NCBI GenBank assembly: GCA_034687125.1
Contig: JAQGBZ010000225.1
Location: forward strand, 39,099-103,098
Length of the DNA stretch: 64,000 nt
Origin: Neelides folsomi
Taxonomy: Eukaryota; Arthropoda; Collembola; Neelipleona; Neelidae
Direction: 5' to 3'
Below, piece after piece: positions 16,775 through 28,585 of this stretch (its first letter is position 1; each line of letters begins with the position of its first letter). The notes beneath the pieces are model-generated. The model was not told the DNA's origin. It saw only the letters and a program-made list of their open reading frames with translations, and did not search any database. The translations under genes were made by a program, and so were the position numbers.

Positions 16775-17345
16775 CAGCGAGGGCCATAAGTATCTTTCTT
16801 TTTTTAATGGGCAACCATTTTAATGAGATTAAAAATCTTTAAACATCGGCGATTTATGTTAAATATATTCATCTACAATGAAGCAAACTAAAAACTAATT
16901 TGGTCAAAGCATAAATAAACGACAGCTACTTTTGTTTGAGAAAGCGCGAGCTTTGTAACGCGATGGATAGGACGGGGCCCGACGAGGCGCTTTTCCATGT
17001 CATCCACGCTCTCCAGATCTCATTCTCTTGGACTTCTTTTTATGGGGTTTTGTCAAAAGCAAGGTTTACGCCAAGATTCCATCAACACTTGATGAAATCA
17101 GGCTGGAATAGTCCAAGCGTTTGCAGAAGTTCAGGTTGCTATGTGCAAACGTGGATGTGTAGCTGTCGTTTGTTTGCGTTTGCAACGCTGCCTCGAAGCT
17201 GATGAAGCTCAAGTGACAAAATGATATTACTGAATATATTATATAATATATAAGCATTACCGTTGCCAAATGTTAGAAAATTTGATTAGAGGTTAAAAGA
17301 GATACGAGCTGATTAAAAAAAAGAAAGATACTTATGGCCCTCCCT
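16775..17345 (+). mobile_element. Degenerate Tc1/mariner-type transposon relic
   Basis: Two inverted copies of GGGCCATAAGTATCTTTC plus a T-run bound this roughly 570-bp segment (left 16781-16807, right about 17315-17341), each close to a TA dinucleotide. Between them, about 17019-17132 on the plus strand encodes SPDLILLDFFLWG followed by KSKVYAKIPSTLDEIRLE, then a stop. This is the third-acidic-residue region of an IS630/Tc1/mariner-type transposase. The upstream catalytic half is missing and other frames carry the downstream remainder, so the copy is dead. Confidence 0.75.
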
Positions 17346-17464
17346 ACATACCATAATATTGAATTGATGAACATTTATTTATTCCCATGAATAAAATTAT
17401 AACTTACAGTATAGTATTAATAGTATAACTACTCTACATAATATAGGTACTAAACTAATTAAGA

Positions 17465-17536
17465 CCCGGACATAATTAAAAATCTCGGGTTCCACCCCCG
17501 GACATAAATTGGGCCCGGACATAAATTGGGCCCGGG
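17465..17536. repeat. Short GC-rich tandem repeat (CCCGGACATAA unit)
   Basis: CCCGGACATAA occurs three times: once at 17465, then twice in the tandem CCCGGACATAAATTGGG. The array is GC-rich against an AT-rich background. It lies just beyond the mariner relic and may be part of another repeat family. No function is implied. Confidence 0.6.
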
Positions 17537-18543
17537 ACAAATCATGGGCGAATACGGTATTATAGTAATAGGCATGTAGTTTTATATTTGTAATTGATCA
17601 AAATCAATTAGATAATAGAGCTTCTTGAGCTTTATTCAATATAATTTTCAATTACAATATGTAACATGTTATATTAAAATGTTATATAATAAAAATGTTT
17701 AGATAGTATTTATTAGACCTTATAATTTCAATTTGCTTTCAAAAGTATCAAAATTTTAATTTAGTATAAAAAAAATTCAGATTCAATTTACCAATTTAAT
17801 GTATCCCTATTGTGTAAATAAATTAAAACCGCATTGAAGAGGTTACATTAGTTAAAGTACACATTGACTAATACCAAAAATATATAATTAGAATTTCTAA
17901 ATCATTATTTTCAGACCTTGAAATTGTTCAAAATAAATGTTAATAATTTTATAAAATGCTGAAAACATAAAATACAAAAGATATAATATTCAACAACAAT
18001 GTATTTTATAATGTGTATTATAGGTTGATTTTCTTTTTGAATTTGACTCCTTATTTAATAATACAGAGATTTCTCTGGTTTGCGAACAAATTTTGCCAAG
18101 TTGGATAAAGAGCAAATGTTCGGGGCTTGATGACTCCCGGGTAATTTCTCAAGTTGGCCGGGAGGGAAGAAAACGACTGAAGTGTGGGAGAAAGGTGAAG
18201 AAAGTGGGCAGGGAAAGGAGGGCATTGTGAAGAAGTTCATTTTCCCCGCTGCGAAAAGGTAGACGGAACTTTAAAATTCTATCGATCAATAGAAAGACTG
18301 CAGCAAAATAAGATCAATTGATACATCCAATTCCTCAAATCTCATGTACAATTTTCAATTAGCCAATTCTTTTCTACAAGAAACGAGTAGGATGTGTTCG
18401 AGGTCGCTAATTACTCCGCCAAACCCCCTGACTTCTCCACACAGTGTCCAATGAAAAGTGAAAGTTATTATTTAACCCATGGAAGACACATGAAGTTGGT
18501 CCAGTTTTGACCCTGAGGATCCAAAAAGTTCCCTATTACCTCA
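17537..18543. other. Intergenic region upstream of DNAJC16
   Basis: AT-rich DNA gives way to a less AT-rich 300 nt before the DNAJC16 start. A 61-residue minus-strand ORF (18055-18240) shows no domain. No gene is supported. Confidence 0.4.
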
Positions 18544-21500
18544 ATGGGAATATATACCAAAACATGTTTTCACAAACTCGAGTCTCAAATTTTTCTCCTC
18601 ATTCTGACCATTTATTTAATTCATTTAGCCACCGGTGAGGTGATAGACCCTTATAAGATATTGGGAATAACTAGATCTGCAAGTGCCACAGAAGTTAAGA
18701 AAGTCTGGAAAGCCCTTGCGAAAGAATGGTAATTTTTGTGCTAAATTTACAACCGCCTTACACTTCTCTTTAATTTTTTCCAGGCACCCAGACAAAAACA
18801 AAGATCCAAAGGCTGAGGACAGATTCGTGGAAATTAACAGAGCTTATGAGGTTTGGTTTCCTCCCATGTTACAATTTTTTTAAATTACCATTCATTTGTT
18901 TGCTAATTAATAATTGTGTTTTAAAATTGTCCCAGCTCCTCTCTGACCCAGAAAGGCGGCGACTCTATGACCAAAGAGGAATTTATGAAGAATCTCCTAG
19001 TTTGCGCCAAAAGCCGGACTATTCGGCATTTAATCGCTTTGATCCTATCGAAGAAATCTTGACTTTTACAACAGGCGGAGCATTTCATTTCCCTTTTGCC
19101 GATGGAATTGCTTTTTTGCACAAACAAAGCATTTCATCAAGGTAATTTTGATTTATTCATCGAATTTGATTTAATTCGTTTCATCATTTGTGTCCTTGCA
19201 GAACATTTGACCAAACCACTCTTCCTAAGTCAAATTACATACCACAATTGCTGCTCTTTTATGGAGACTATTGCAATGGGTGCGCTCGAGCGGCTCCTTC
19301 ATGGAGAAGCATTTCCGAAGAGCTTCAAGGAATCGGGGTACGAGAAATTAAATTTTGAATCCGATGTCGAAGGAGGAAAATTTTAATAATTAACTCCGAT
19401 CTTCCTGTTGCTCAGATGGACGTGGGAAGTGTGCATGCGGAGCGGGAGAGGACGATTGCGAGGCGGATGGGAATTTCCGCCGTTCCCGCCGTCGTCCTCC
19501 TCATTGAATCTCATCCTCATCATTACCGAGAAAGTGTCATAAGTGCTGCCAAAGTTATTGGTGAGCGGCCGCAAGTTGCCAATTCCTTCACCTTCTTAAA
19601 TTTTCATTAGGTATTCAATATTGTTTTTTTTAAATAAATTCAGCCTTTGTGCGCTCGAAACTTCCACACAATCTGATGACCTCGTTGGATGAGCACAATG
19701 TGGATCGTTTCTTGAATTCCTGGCAGGATAATCGTATCCGAGTCGTAATTTTTGGCACATTGCCAATCATCCGTCTTCGCTATCTCCTCCTTGCCTTCCA
19801 GTATAGGGATAGAGCCGCTTTTGGGTAAACTATGCTATTTTCATCTATAGTGAACTGGGACTGTACAATTTTTACATAAATCCCATTCTTCTGCAAATGG
19901 GCAGCTCTAATTGGACTCATTATCTCCCAGATTCGTCCGCAACCAGGATCCTGACACTGACATCCTCAGACTTCGGTTTGGAATCTCCAAGGCCCTAGAC
20001 AGCATCCTGGTCTTCAAAGAACTTCCGAAGCCCATTGCTTCGCTTGCCATGTCCGACATCCCGCCGAAACTCATGAAAGACCTCGTAGAGAACAATAAGT
20101 TCCTCTTCCTCCCTCGTCTCTCTTCACAGGTTCTAACCACATGAGGATGAGCTCCGACTATATTTACTCCTTTCTATATTCAGACCATTATGGACACCAT
20201 ATGCCCCACCGAGTCCTCCACGTACCGGCGGCGTCTCTGTGCCATCCTCATCACTACCGAGTTAATGGACGACATGATGAACCAAGAAACATTTAGGAAA
20301 TTCGTCATTTCCAAGCCGGAATACATCCCCACTAGGATTAGATTCGCTTACATCTACGAAGAAACGCAGCACGATTTTATTAATTCTCTTCTCACTGGTA
20401 GGCCCAGTAAGACTTTAAACCTATTCTTGTATATAAATATCTTCGACAAGTAGTTCCTCCTTGAGAACCTGCGTAAATATTTTGTCAATGGATATTGACT
20501 GATAACTTGCATTAATGCCCTAATGTTTATTTAGCATGAAGGGAGGATGAGTTGTGAAGTATAATGTTGGAATAATTTATTTTTCTCAATTTTATAGCTC
20601 AAATAAGTTTATTTTTCTTTTCAACTTTGGAAAAGCAATAGAGAGAAAATGAGGGTGTTTATTGTTTAAGGTGGGCTTCCTATGAGGACCTCGACGAACC
20701 CAGCACAGAACATGGTTGTGATATGGAGACAAGACGAGAAGAAAATTGCCTACGAGTGGTTGGAAGGGGGATGGGACGCAAATCATGCGAACTCCTCAGG
20801 TCGAAAGCTGGAAGGAACAATCCAAAAGCTTCTCACGGAGAAAACCGCTTTGACACACCATGTGGAAATAAAGGCAATTTGATATTTATACTCAACGCCT
20901 TATCTAATCTTGCTAGATGTAATATTGGAAAAGAGTGGACGCTAATTTATTTCTCATTATCAGGAGTTGACAGATGAACATGCAACGGGGCTCACAACGA
21001 AAATCTTTAAAAAGATAAGCATCGTGCTCGAGCTAATGCGAGGTCATTTGACCCGTGATGTAATAATTCAAGCGACGTCATTGGTCGCTACTGTTCTTTT
21101 CATAATTGCTGGTGGCTACCTCATGAACTACCTTGTGTAAGGCTCAATTAAAAGTCTGAATTTTTCATATGGGTTGATTGAAGCATTAATTGATTATTTG
21201 TGTTTTTATAGTCGACTCGAGGAAGAGAGCATCTTAGCGAAGGCTCGAGCCAATGCAGCTAGCACAGGAGGAAATATTGGAGTGAACAACTCATCGTCGA
21301 TATCCAATCGCTCAACAGCTCAAGGATCTTCCAGTCCCAACTACACCACAAGTCCAGAACTGAGGGTCCATGAAATGAGGGGAGAAACATATAATGGATT
21401 AGTACGACTGATTAAACCTGGCTGTAGAACAGTCGTCCTCCTCCTCGACACAGACACGAAAAGTTCTTTGCTCCCCAAATTCCAACGCTGCGTTTGGCCT

Positions 21501-22323
21501 TATAGAAAGTTAGACTCTCGAATTAAATTGTATTTCATTAGTAACAGTATAATTAGTATTAGTTATAAATCGTTATAAACATTAAAATGGTTAATACAAA
21601 TTATTTATTTATAATCATAAATATTCTGGGTCTGATACAGCTGATACTAATTTGATTTATTTTTTATAATTTCAGAAATAAGTCATTACAATTTGCTTTT
21701 ATGCATGTGGACCGAGGAGGAGGCCTCAGCTGGTACAAACAACTTTTGCTCCTCAGCCTCAGTGAGCAAAGGAACTTGACCATAAATCCAAGAAACTGTG
21801 TTGGCACAGTGTTGTCCCTCAATGGACATCGGAAATACTTCTGCGTGTTCCACGCCACACTGCCTGGAATAGGGAATACAAGAGTAAGTGCCTATACAAT
21901 CATTTCCCCTGTCAATAATCGTGCAAATGATTGACCACTCGATGAAAACAAACAATGACATTTTTATTATTTTAGCGGTCGAGGGGAGGCTATAGGAATG
22001 GGGGCTTTCTCGGATTCGATTCTGATAATAGCAGTGATGATCATTCTGACGTCGAACGAGGTCGTCACCTCTCGGTATGAATTCGATCCGATTTTAATCC
22101 GTCTTTGTACTTGGGCTCAATTGCATCATTCCTTTCCTGATTGTGGGAACATGTTTTAAATGGATGATGTATTTAGATTGAAAGGAGCTCCGAAGGTCCC
22201 GGCGGAGGTGTCCTCTTCACAAACCACTTATTGGATAATTTGTCAAATTGGCTTGACCGCCTCTTCGAAGGATCAACACATCGATATCACATTAACTACT
22301 GGCCTGACTTCCCTGTGAAATAG
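18544..22323 (+). CDS. DNAJC16: DnaJ homologue subfamily C member 16, ER membrane co-chaperone
   Basis: This is an HSP40-type co-chaperone with thioredoxin-like domains, expected in the ER membrane. Fourteen exons (18544-18728, 18784-18850, 18936-19141, 19202-19337, 19416-19560, 19644-19824, 19931-20129, 20184-20397, 20671-20873, 20964-21136, 21212-21508, 21676-21883, 21976-22074, 22177-22323) give 819 aa. A hydrophobic signal segment lies at about 17-31. The J domain follows, with HPDKNKD at about 63-69 and the split ERRRLYDQRG. A thioredoxin-like domain has the CxxC motif DYCNGCARAAPSW (C177, C180). A long conserved middle follows, then an LTDE motif, a single membrane span at about 545-569 and the C-terminal LDRLFEG...YWPDF tail. 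Order and tail match vertebrate DNAJC16. Intron 9 would use a GC donor (AAAG|GCAATT), unless a weak GT 13 nt upstream is used. Confidence 0.93.
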
Positions 22324-22615
22324 TCACAAGGGCCTTGTTCTCTCTCCATGTCTACCAAAAAATCGTTCTTACTTCATACAAAGTAATGTTAACCCTTAAA
22401 CTATTATTGTAATTTACATGTGAATACCTTGTTGATATATGTTTCTATAATTAAATACGTTATATTCTAGCCTTTAAGACTCGTGTACATAATGATTAAC
22501 TTACGTACACCTATTACCTCGTATTTATTAAATTAAGGAAACTTGTTGTAAGCGTAACCCTTGAGATATTATTGAGCAGCTTCAGCAAAGTCCAGATTTT
22601 GATATTCGCGACTAG
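22324..22615. other. 3' flank of DNAJC16
   Basis: Probable 3' UTR and spacer. No gene seen. Confidence 0.4.
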
Positions 22616-22732
22616 ATGAATCTGACTGCCGGAAAGTCCGTCTCGTTACTTTTGGTCTTCTCTCTATCTCTCCTTCTCGCTCCTGAGATACAATTTATTG
22701 AAGGCTCATTTGAAGAGGGCCAAGAAAAATAA
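22616..22732 (+). CDS. Candidate 38-aa secreted peptide
   Basis: A short ORF opens with MNLTAGKSVSLLLVFSLSLL, a textbook signal peptide of basic n-region and Leu-rich h-region. It leaves an acidic mature part of about 14 residues ending EGQEK. It could be a stand-alone micropeptide or the first exon of a longer gene, although I see no donor within it. It lies about 290 nt after the DNAJC16 stop and might instead be chance sequence in that 3' UTR. Confidence 0.3.
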   Translation: MNLTAGKSVSLLLVFSLSLLLAPEIQFIEGSFEEGQEK

Positions 22733-24955
22733 CCACTGTGTGTTTATTCCCGTCTTGATTGTTGTCTTCTGCATGTGTCATTTTCCACCTTGTATTACAT
22801 TTTGTTGATTGTTGTTGATGATGTTGAAGGGCCCTTGTGGGTCCCTCTTGATTCCTCTACTTCTCCGTTGTCCTCGTTCTCAATTTTTTGAAAGGCGCAA
22901 ATGGGATTTTGTATCATGAGAACATGTTCGTGATTGAGATTCTTGAACCATTGAATTGATGTTGATGATGAATCGAATCGGGATCCGGCGATCCCCATGT
23001 TTGTATAAATGAGTGTAATGAGCATAAATTGATACTGCCGTCACTTTTAGAAGTGACGTTCTTGCCTTAAATACTAATTAAGTAAATTGCAAGTCTACCT
23101 GTCAAAGGGCCCCAGAGCTCTTAAGAAACATAGCCATCCTTACATCCAAATAACCAAAAATGTTCATTTATGTGCAAAAAAAGTCCCTCAACTATTTACA
23201 CGCTTGTCAAGCGACACACAACTCTCTCGTCAGTTTAGACTTTGCACAGGCAGGTTTGGTGCGAATTACTCGTACATAGACATGAGTACTTAAAAATTAA
23301 AAATCAAGTGGGCAAAACAGTTTTAGCATTGTTGTTGATGTAAGAGTATACAGTGTTAAAAAATTGTTAAGTGTTCTAACTCTATAAAAGCGTTTGTCAT
23401 TTTTCCAAGTTAAATAATTGTAATATTGCAAGTTTCAACTAGTGAAGGAATGAAGATTTCCATATATTATAAATACTTAATGAATATCTACTTAAAAAGA
23501 TGACAAAACCCTAAAAATTAATGTACGATTTAATAACTTTGAGCGTTCGAACATTTTGATATTTTGCAATTTTTGCATTTCCTACAATTACAATTACAAC
23601 ACACAATCGTATTTCGTTATATCTCTTCATGTTTTTGTAAAGCAAAAAGAGAAGAATAATATTTAGCTTTTAGGAACGAATATATTAAAGATATTACCTA
23701 TAACTTATGTACCTATTGTTTCAAATTAAAATAATAGGTTCACTTTTCAGACTCTTACCCGATCTTCGGATTATTATGTCATTCGAAACAAGGGGTCAAA
23801 AATAATTGATTGTGGAAATTATGATATATAAACACCCTGCAACTACCTTCTTTATTTATGGAGTTAAATCTCTGACATCAACTATATGATAAAACTTAAA
23901 ACATGTATCTCATTAGTGCTATTAGAACATGTCATTTAATTAACTAACAATAAGTTTCTACCACTAAATATTATACAAAATATCGTTTATTCTTGATCTA
24001 CCATTTCGACATGGCGAATCAACATAATCAAGAATGGCTGAGCATCTGAAAAGTAAACTTGTATTAACGCTAGTCAAATATTAAAAACAAGACAATTTCA
24101 ACTTTATTGTTGAATGGGTTCATTTAAGACACTAATAAAAATATATAAAAGTAATGATGTCATTTTCATTTCCATCCCGTTTAAAATAATTGGATTTTTA
24201 TAGTACTTTTGAAGAGTGTAATTTGGCACGTAGCACCAATTTAAATTTATTTATGAAACATTCATGTCTTATCCATTGAAATCATTGTGCTTTGTGTATT
24301 ATATTCAATGATGATTATAATATTGTGCATTTACATGAATTAAGATTAATAATAAAAAATAAATGGTAATTAATAGTTTAACTACAGGCAATAAAATTAA
24401 GCACAAAATTGGGGCACCAATTTTCATTCGATGCAACCGAACATCTAGAGCCTGCCTTCTTTCCTTTCTTTCATCCTGTCTTTATTATTAAATTTGGCAT
24501 TGGACTTCGACTGGGTTCGACTTTCAACTTTGACATCAATAACAAAGGGTCAAGGGACCTCAGAATCCTTTTGAAGTAATTTTACATTATCAAAGTCTGG
24601 AACAAAATTTTATATAGGCATTTAAAATTTCAACGTCGGCCTCGTTCTCCTATTTTATTTGGAGCAAACTTCCTTATTTCATAAGATTGGTTTCGGAGTT
24701 TAATGGTAAAGACGTCATATTACATTTTTAGTTTTTTAGACAATTATGAAAATTGTGATATAATTTATCTAGGATTATTAAGTTTCTCAGATGTTAGATA
24801 ATATTATGTTATTTCAACTTCAAGCTCGCTAATCGGTATTATGTTATTTCAGATTCATCAATCTGGCTAATCGAGGATTCTATAAGGGCTTGCTCTTGCA
24901 TGAATAAATGTATAGAGTAACGCTTTTTGCACATAAGCAAAACAATCGGGTCGAC
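22733..24955. other. Intergenic region between DNAJC16 and PINK1
   Basis: About 2.2 kb of AT-rich DNA. A 76-residue minus-strand ORF (22795-23025) and a 68-residue plus ORF (23087-23293) show no motif. No gene, RNA or transposon terminus is recognised. Confidence 0.4.
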
Positions 24956-27464
24956 ATGTCATTTATTCGTCGATTGATATATCATGGTCAAACTTTACTC
25001 CGAACACGTTTTTTCGGGGGCCCTTATAGACAAATCAAAATCTCAAAAGAACTCAAGATAGAGCGGAACATTCACGTTGAAGGAGAGTCATCTACTCTAG
25101 GTGGAAACGGAAGGGCTGGACAATTTACATGTCAAGGCACTGGGTCAAATGTGATAGAATGGGTTGGAAAAGAAATCCATGCCCAATTTAGGTAAGTTAA
25201 TACTGATTCATGTAATGCAACACCAATAAATTGTATGACTCCGATATGAGTAATTAATTGACGAAATGGTGCTTATTTATTATAGAAAAGTCTTCGTTGG
25301 AAATGTACTTAAAAGGGTTTCAAGCAACAGTTCTGAAAGTATAAGAAAACGAGCCATTCAACAATTAATATATGGAAATAACTCGAGACCGTTTTTTGCT
25401 CTTGTTGGGCTCTCACTTGCTTCGGGGAACGGAATGTTGACCAAATCTGATGAATTCGAAGGTCTTTGTTGGGAAATAAAAGTAAGAAGAAATGAACAAT
25501 AAATTTTATAAATTATATTAAAGTATTAACTAATATTTTATAAATTCAAATTAATTAATTATTATATTAACATTTACTATATTTTACAATTTTTCAGTCA
25601 TCTTTGTCAAAAAAGCCACTCGTGAGCGAAGACGTGGAACTCCAAAGTCCAGCGAGCGATTCGGAAAATGAAAAATTATCTGCAATAATTTTCCAATTTG
25701 GACCTTTCATTGGAAAAGGAAGTGAAGCGGTTGTTTACGCTGCTGATTATAAGAGAGAGTCAACAACTGATTCCACCGAGGAAATAAAAGATAACGAGAC
25801 GAAGAAATGGCCATTCGCAATTAAAATGATGGATAATTACTGGGAGGCTTCAAATGCTCTATCGATTATGCTAGGGTTTAAAAAAGAAATTGTTCCTGCA
25901 AAAAAGATTCAACTTGATTTAGAAAATATTTTGAATGATGGGTTAGTTTATAATAATTTTCATTGTCTTTTTTAGAGTACGTATATTTATTATATTACAA
26001 CAAATTCACATTGAATTTATATTTAACATTGTCGCAGAGAGGAATTTTGAACTACGAGTTCATTCAATATAAAATATTGGCATATTTTTGCTAATTTATT
26101 AATTTATTCGGTATTATTTTCAGTTTTTTTGGCGATTTTAAGAAATGTCCACCACATCCAAACATAATTGAAATTCATTCTGTGTTTGCGGATCAGAAAA
26201 TTCTTTTGCCTGGCATGGAACGTTATGCCATGGCTTTACCACCACGTCTCAATTCTGATGGCCAAGGTCGAAATATGACTCTTTACCTCGTGATGAAAAA
26301 GTAAAGTTTTAAAGCCAATCATCATTTAATTGTTTATCTAATTCATATTTAGTATAAATGTAATTTGTATCCTTTAATTTTAGCTACGACACAAATCTCG
26401 AAAGATACCTTCAGGAAAAAACAGATTTGACTATGAAAACAAGAGTTTATCTCTTTGTTCAACTTCTTGAAGGATTGGCCCATCTCTTTGAAAATTCTAT
26501 TGCTCACAGGTATAACCCAACTAATTAATTATTTATTATGGAATTTACGATAATACCCTTTCGAAGTTCAAATGAAAATTAAATATTTATAAAGAACTTC
26601 AAATAAATAAACCTTTTAGTGTTAACAAATTTTGGTATTAAAACTAATTTACAATTTTATTTTATAGGGATTTAAAAGCCGATAATCTCCTACTGAAATA
26701 TAATTCGGATAACAACTACCCTCATTTGGTAATTGGTGACTTTGGCTGTTGTTTAGCTGATGAAGCGAATGGATTAAGTATTCCATTTCGAAGTAATGAC
26801 ACTAGCCGTGGGGGAAATCCTGCTCTAATGAGTCCAGAGATCGCCAACGCCAAACCAGGATCATTCAAGAAGCTTTCTTACGAGAAAGCTGATCTTTGGA
26901 GTGCCGGAACCATTGGCTATCAAATCTTTGGAGCTGAGAATCCATTTTACATGAGGGGAGAAAAGGGTGAAAGAAAATACGACTCTCGGACGTACGAGGA
27001 AAATGCCTTGCCCCAACTGCCTCATGACGTTCCGCCCATCCTCAGGAGACTCGTCAAAAATCTTTTGAGGAAAAATCCGAGCCAGGTAATGTCTACTTAC
27101 TCCGCTCATATAAAAGGTTACGTCTCTACTTAATGTCATTTTTATTAGAGAGTCAATGCTGATGTGTCAGCCACCATCTGCCATTTATATCTTTGGGGTC
27201 CCACCATGTGGCTGAGACGGGATAAGGAAAAGCCTTCCAATTCTGAGGTGATTTTTAAAATTAAAAGGAGTAATTAACTGTGAGTTTAATGATTTTTTTC
27301 AGGTCATGCAATGGCTTTTAGCACTAACGACCAAAGTTCTGTGCCAGTGGAACGGACCGAGGATTCAAGCTGAACTAGAATTTGAACTCATTCGCGTTTT
27401 CCTCAATAGACTGAAGTTTGGGATAGTCCGCAATGCTCTAGATTGGATTTACCAAGAAGAGTAA
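24956..27464 (+). CDS. PINK1: PINK1, mitochondrial Ser/Thr protein kinase
   Basis: PINK1 senses mitochondrial damage, accumulates on depolarised mitochondria and phosphorylates ubiquitin and Parkin to trigger mitophagy. Eight exons (24956-25191, 25286-25481, 25598-25941, 26124-26300, 26384-26509, 26668-27085, 27149-27247, 27303-27464) give 585 aa; human PINK1 has 581. I chose the ATG at 24956 over an in-frame one at 24908. MSFIRRLIYHGQTLLRTRF is a basic, Arg-rich mitochondrial presequence like that of fly Pink1. The kinase elements are P-loop GKGSEAVV (183-190), an Ala/Pro-rich-context AIK lysine (K220), HRDLKADN (D361), GDFGCCLADEANG (D384), RGGNPALMSPE and the PINK1-specific C-terminal extension beginning near LYLWGPTMW. 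The family's long N-lobe insertions are present. It converges with CISD3. Confidence 0.96.
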
Positions 27465-28585
27465 CATTAACATGAAGCCTTAACATGAAAGTGTAGTTTA
27501 TCTTAAATTCTAATTCTAACAATAATGTAAACTTGCCTTATTCAAAATTGTATTTTATTTCTTTAGTAGTGGCAATAGCCAAATTATATTACAAACTTAA
27601 ACATTTATTTTAAATCAAATTTCAGGTTCTTAAGTCGCTTATTTTTAAAAGTATAAATTCTTCTAAGGTTCGACTTTAACTATCTGTTTGATATTAAATT
27701 TCAATATGAATGTCCTTTTTCTTGATTAATAGCCATTAAATTCTTACTATCCTAATATGCCCTTCACATTCATTTTAATTTTGAGGTTTTAATTGTCATA
27801 ATAAGTAACAATTTGAATAAATTCGGTGTTATTATCAATATTTATGCTGGATGATCATTGTTTACTTTATAGCATTGAAAGGTTATTCAGGCATACGTTT
27901 GTTTTAACAATTTCTTGAAAAGTTTGAAAATTATAAAACAAGTGTACTATAAAAAAAATTGTAGAATAGATTTATAGATTAATATTAGATTTATTGTAGA
28001 TTAAATCGAATTAATATTACTCAAAGGTCAATTACAGTGGAATGGATTGTTGAGAGAATAATAATGTGTTTACCTACATAAATAGTCGTTTATATGTGAT
28101 AGGACTTGAATTTATGCTTTTTGAGATTTACAATAGAAGCCAGTACAATGTAAATTGTGAAAATCAAAACTTGTGAACACTGTACCTTATACATAAACTT
28201 AATAAATATGTAACTGTAATCGTACATACATCCATAGTAGGATTAAGATATTCATAAATAAAGATATTAATATATGTATGAGTATTTTCTGAAATTAGAA
28301 TTATAGGTAATAAATACACATGTAAAATGAAATGCATCATTATAATTGAATTGATTAAAGAAATATTCATATAACCAGTTCAAAAGTCATTTAATTAAAA
28401 TAATTCTCCCTCCAACTGAATGATCTTGAAATCAATTTAAAGTTTAAGCAATACTTTTATTTAATTATCAATATCAAGGGACTTATTAATTTTATATAAA
28501 TTTAATTCTTCATATATAACTTGTTAAAGAGAATATTAGTAGATGAGAGAGTTCGGTTTCAGTTAGTGATAGTAATACAGGGGAT
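27465..28585. other. Convergent 3' regions of PINK1 and CISD3
   Basis: About 1.1 kb of AT-rich DNA between facing stop codons. No gene or repeat is recognised beyond the likely 3' UTRs. Confidence 0.4.

Noticed and set aside
17465-17536. CCCGGACATAA repeats as a CRISPR-like array
   Set aside because: Only three short copies, two of them contiguous without spacers, in a eukaryotic genome.
18055-18240. 61-residue minus-strand ORF near DNAJC16
   Set aside because: Low-complexity Ser/Pro composition, no splice partners and no recognised family.
27668-27682. GGTTCGACTTTAACT as a tRNA T-loop
   Set aside because: No acceptor, D or anticodon stem can be built around it; the same holds for a similar motif near 24513.
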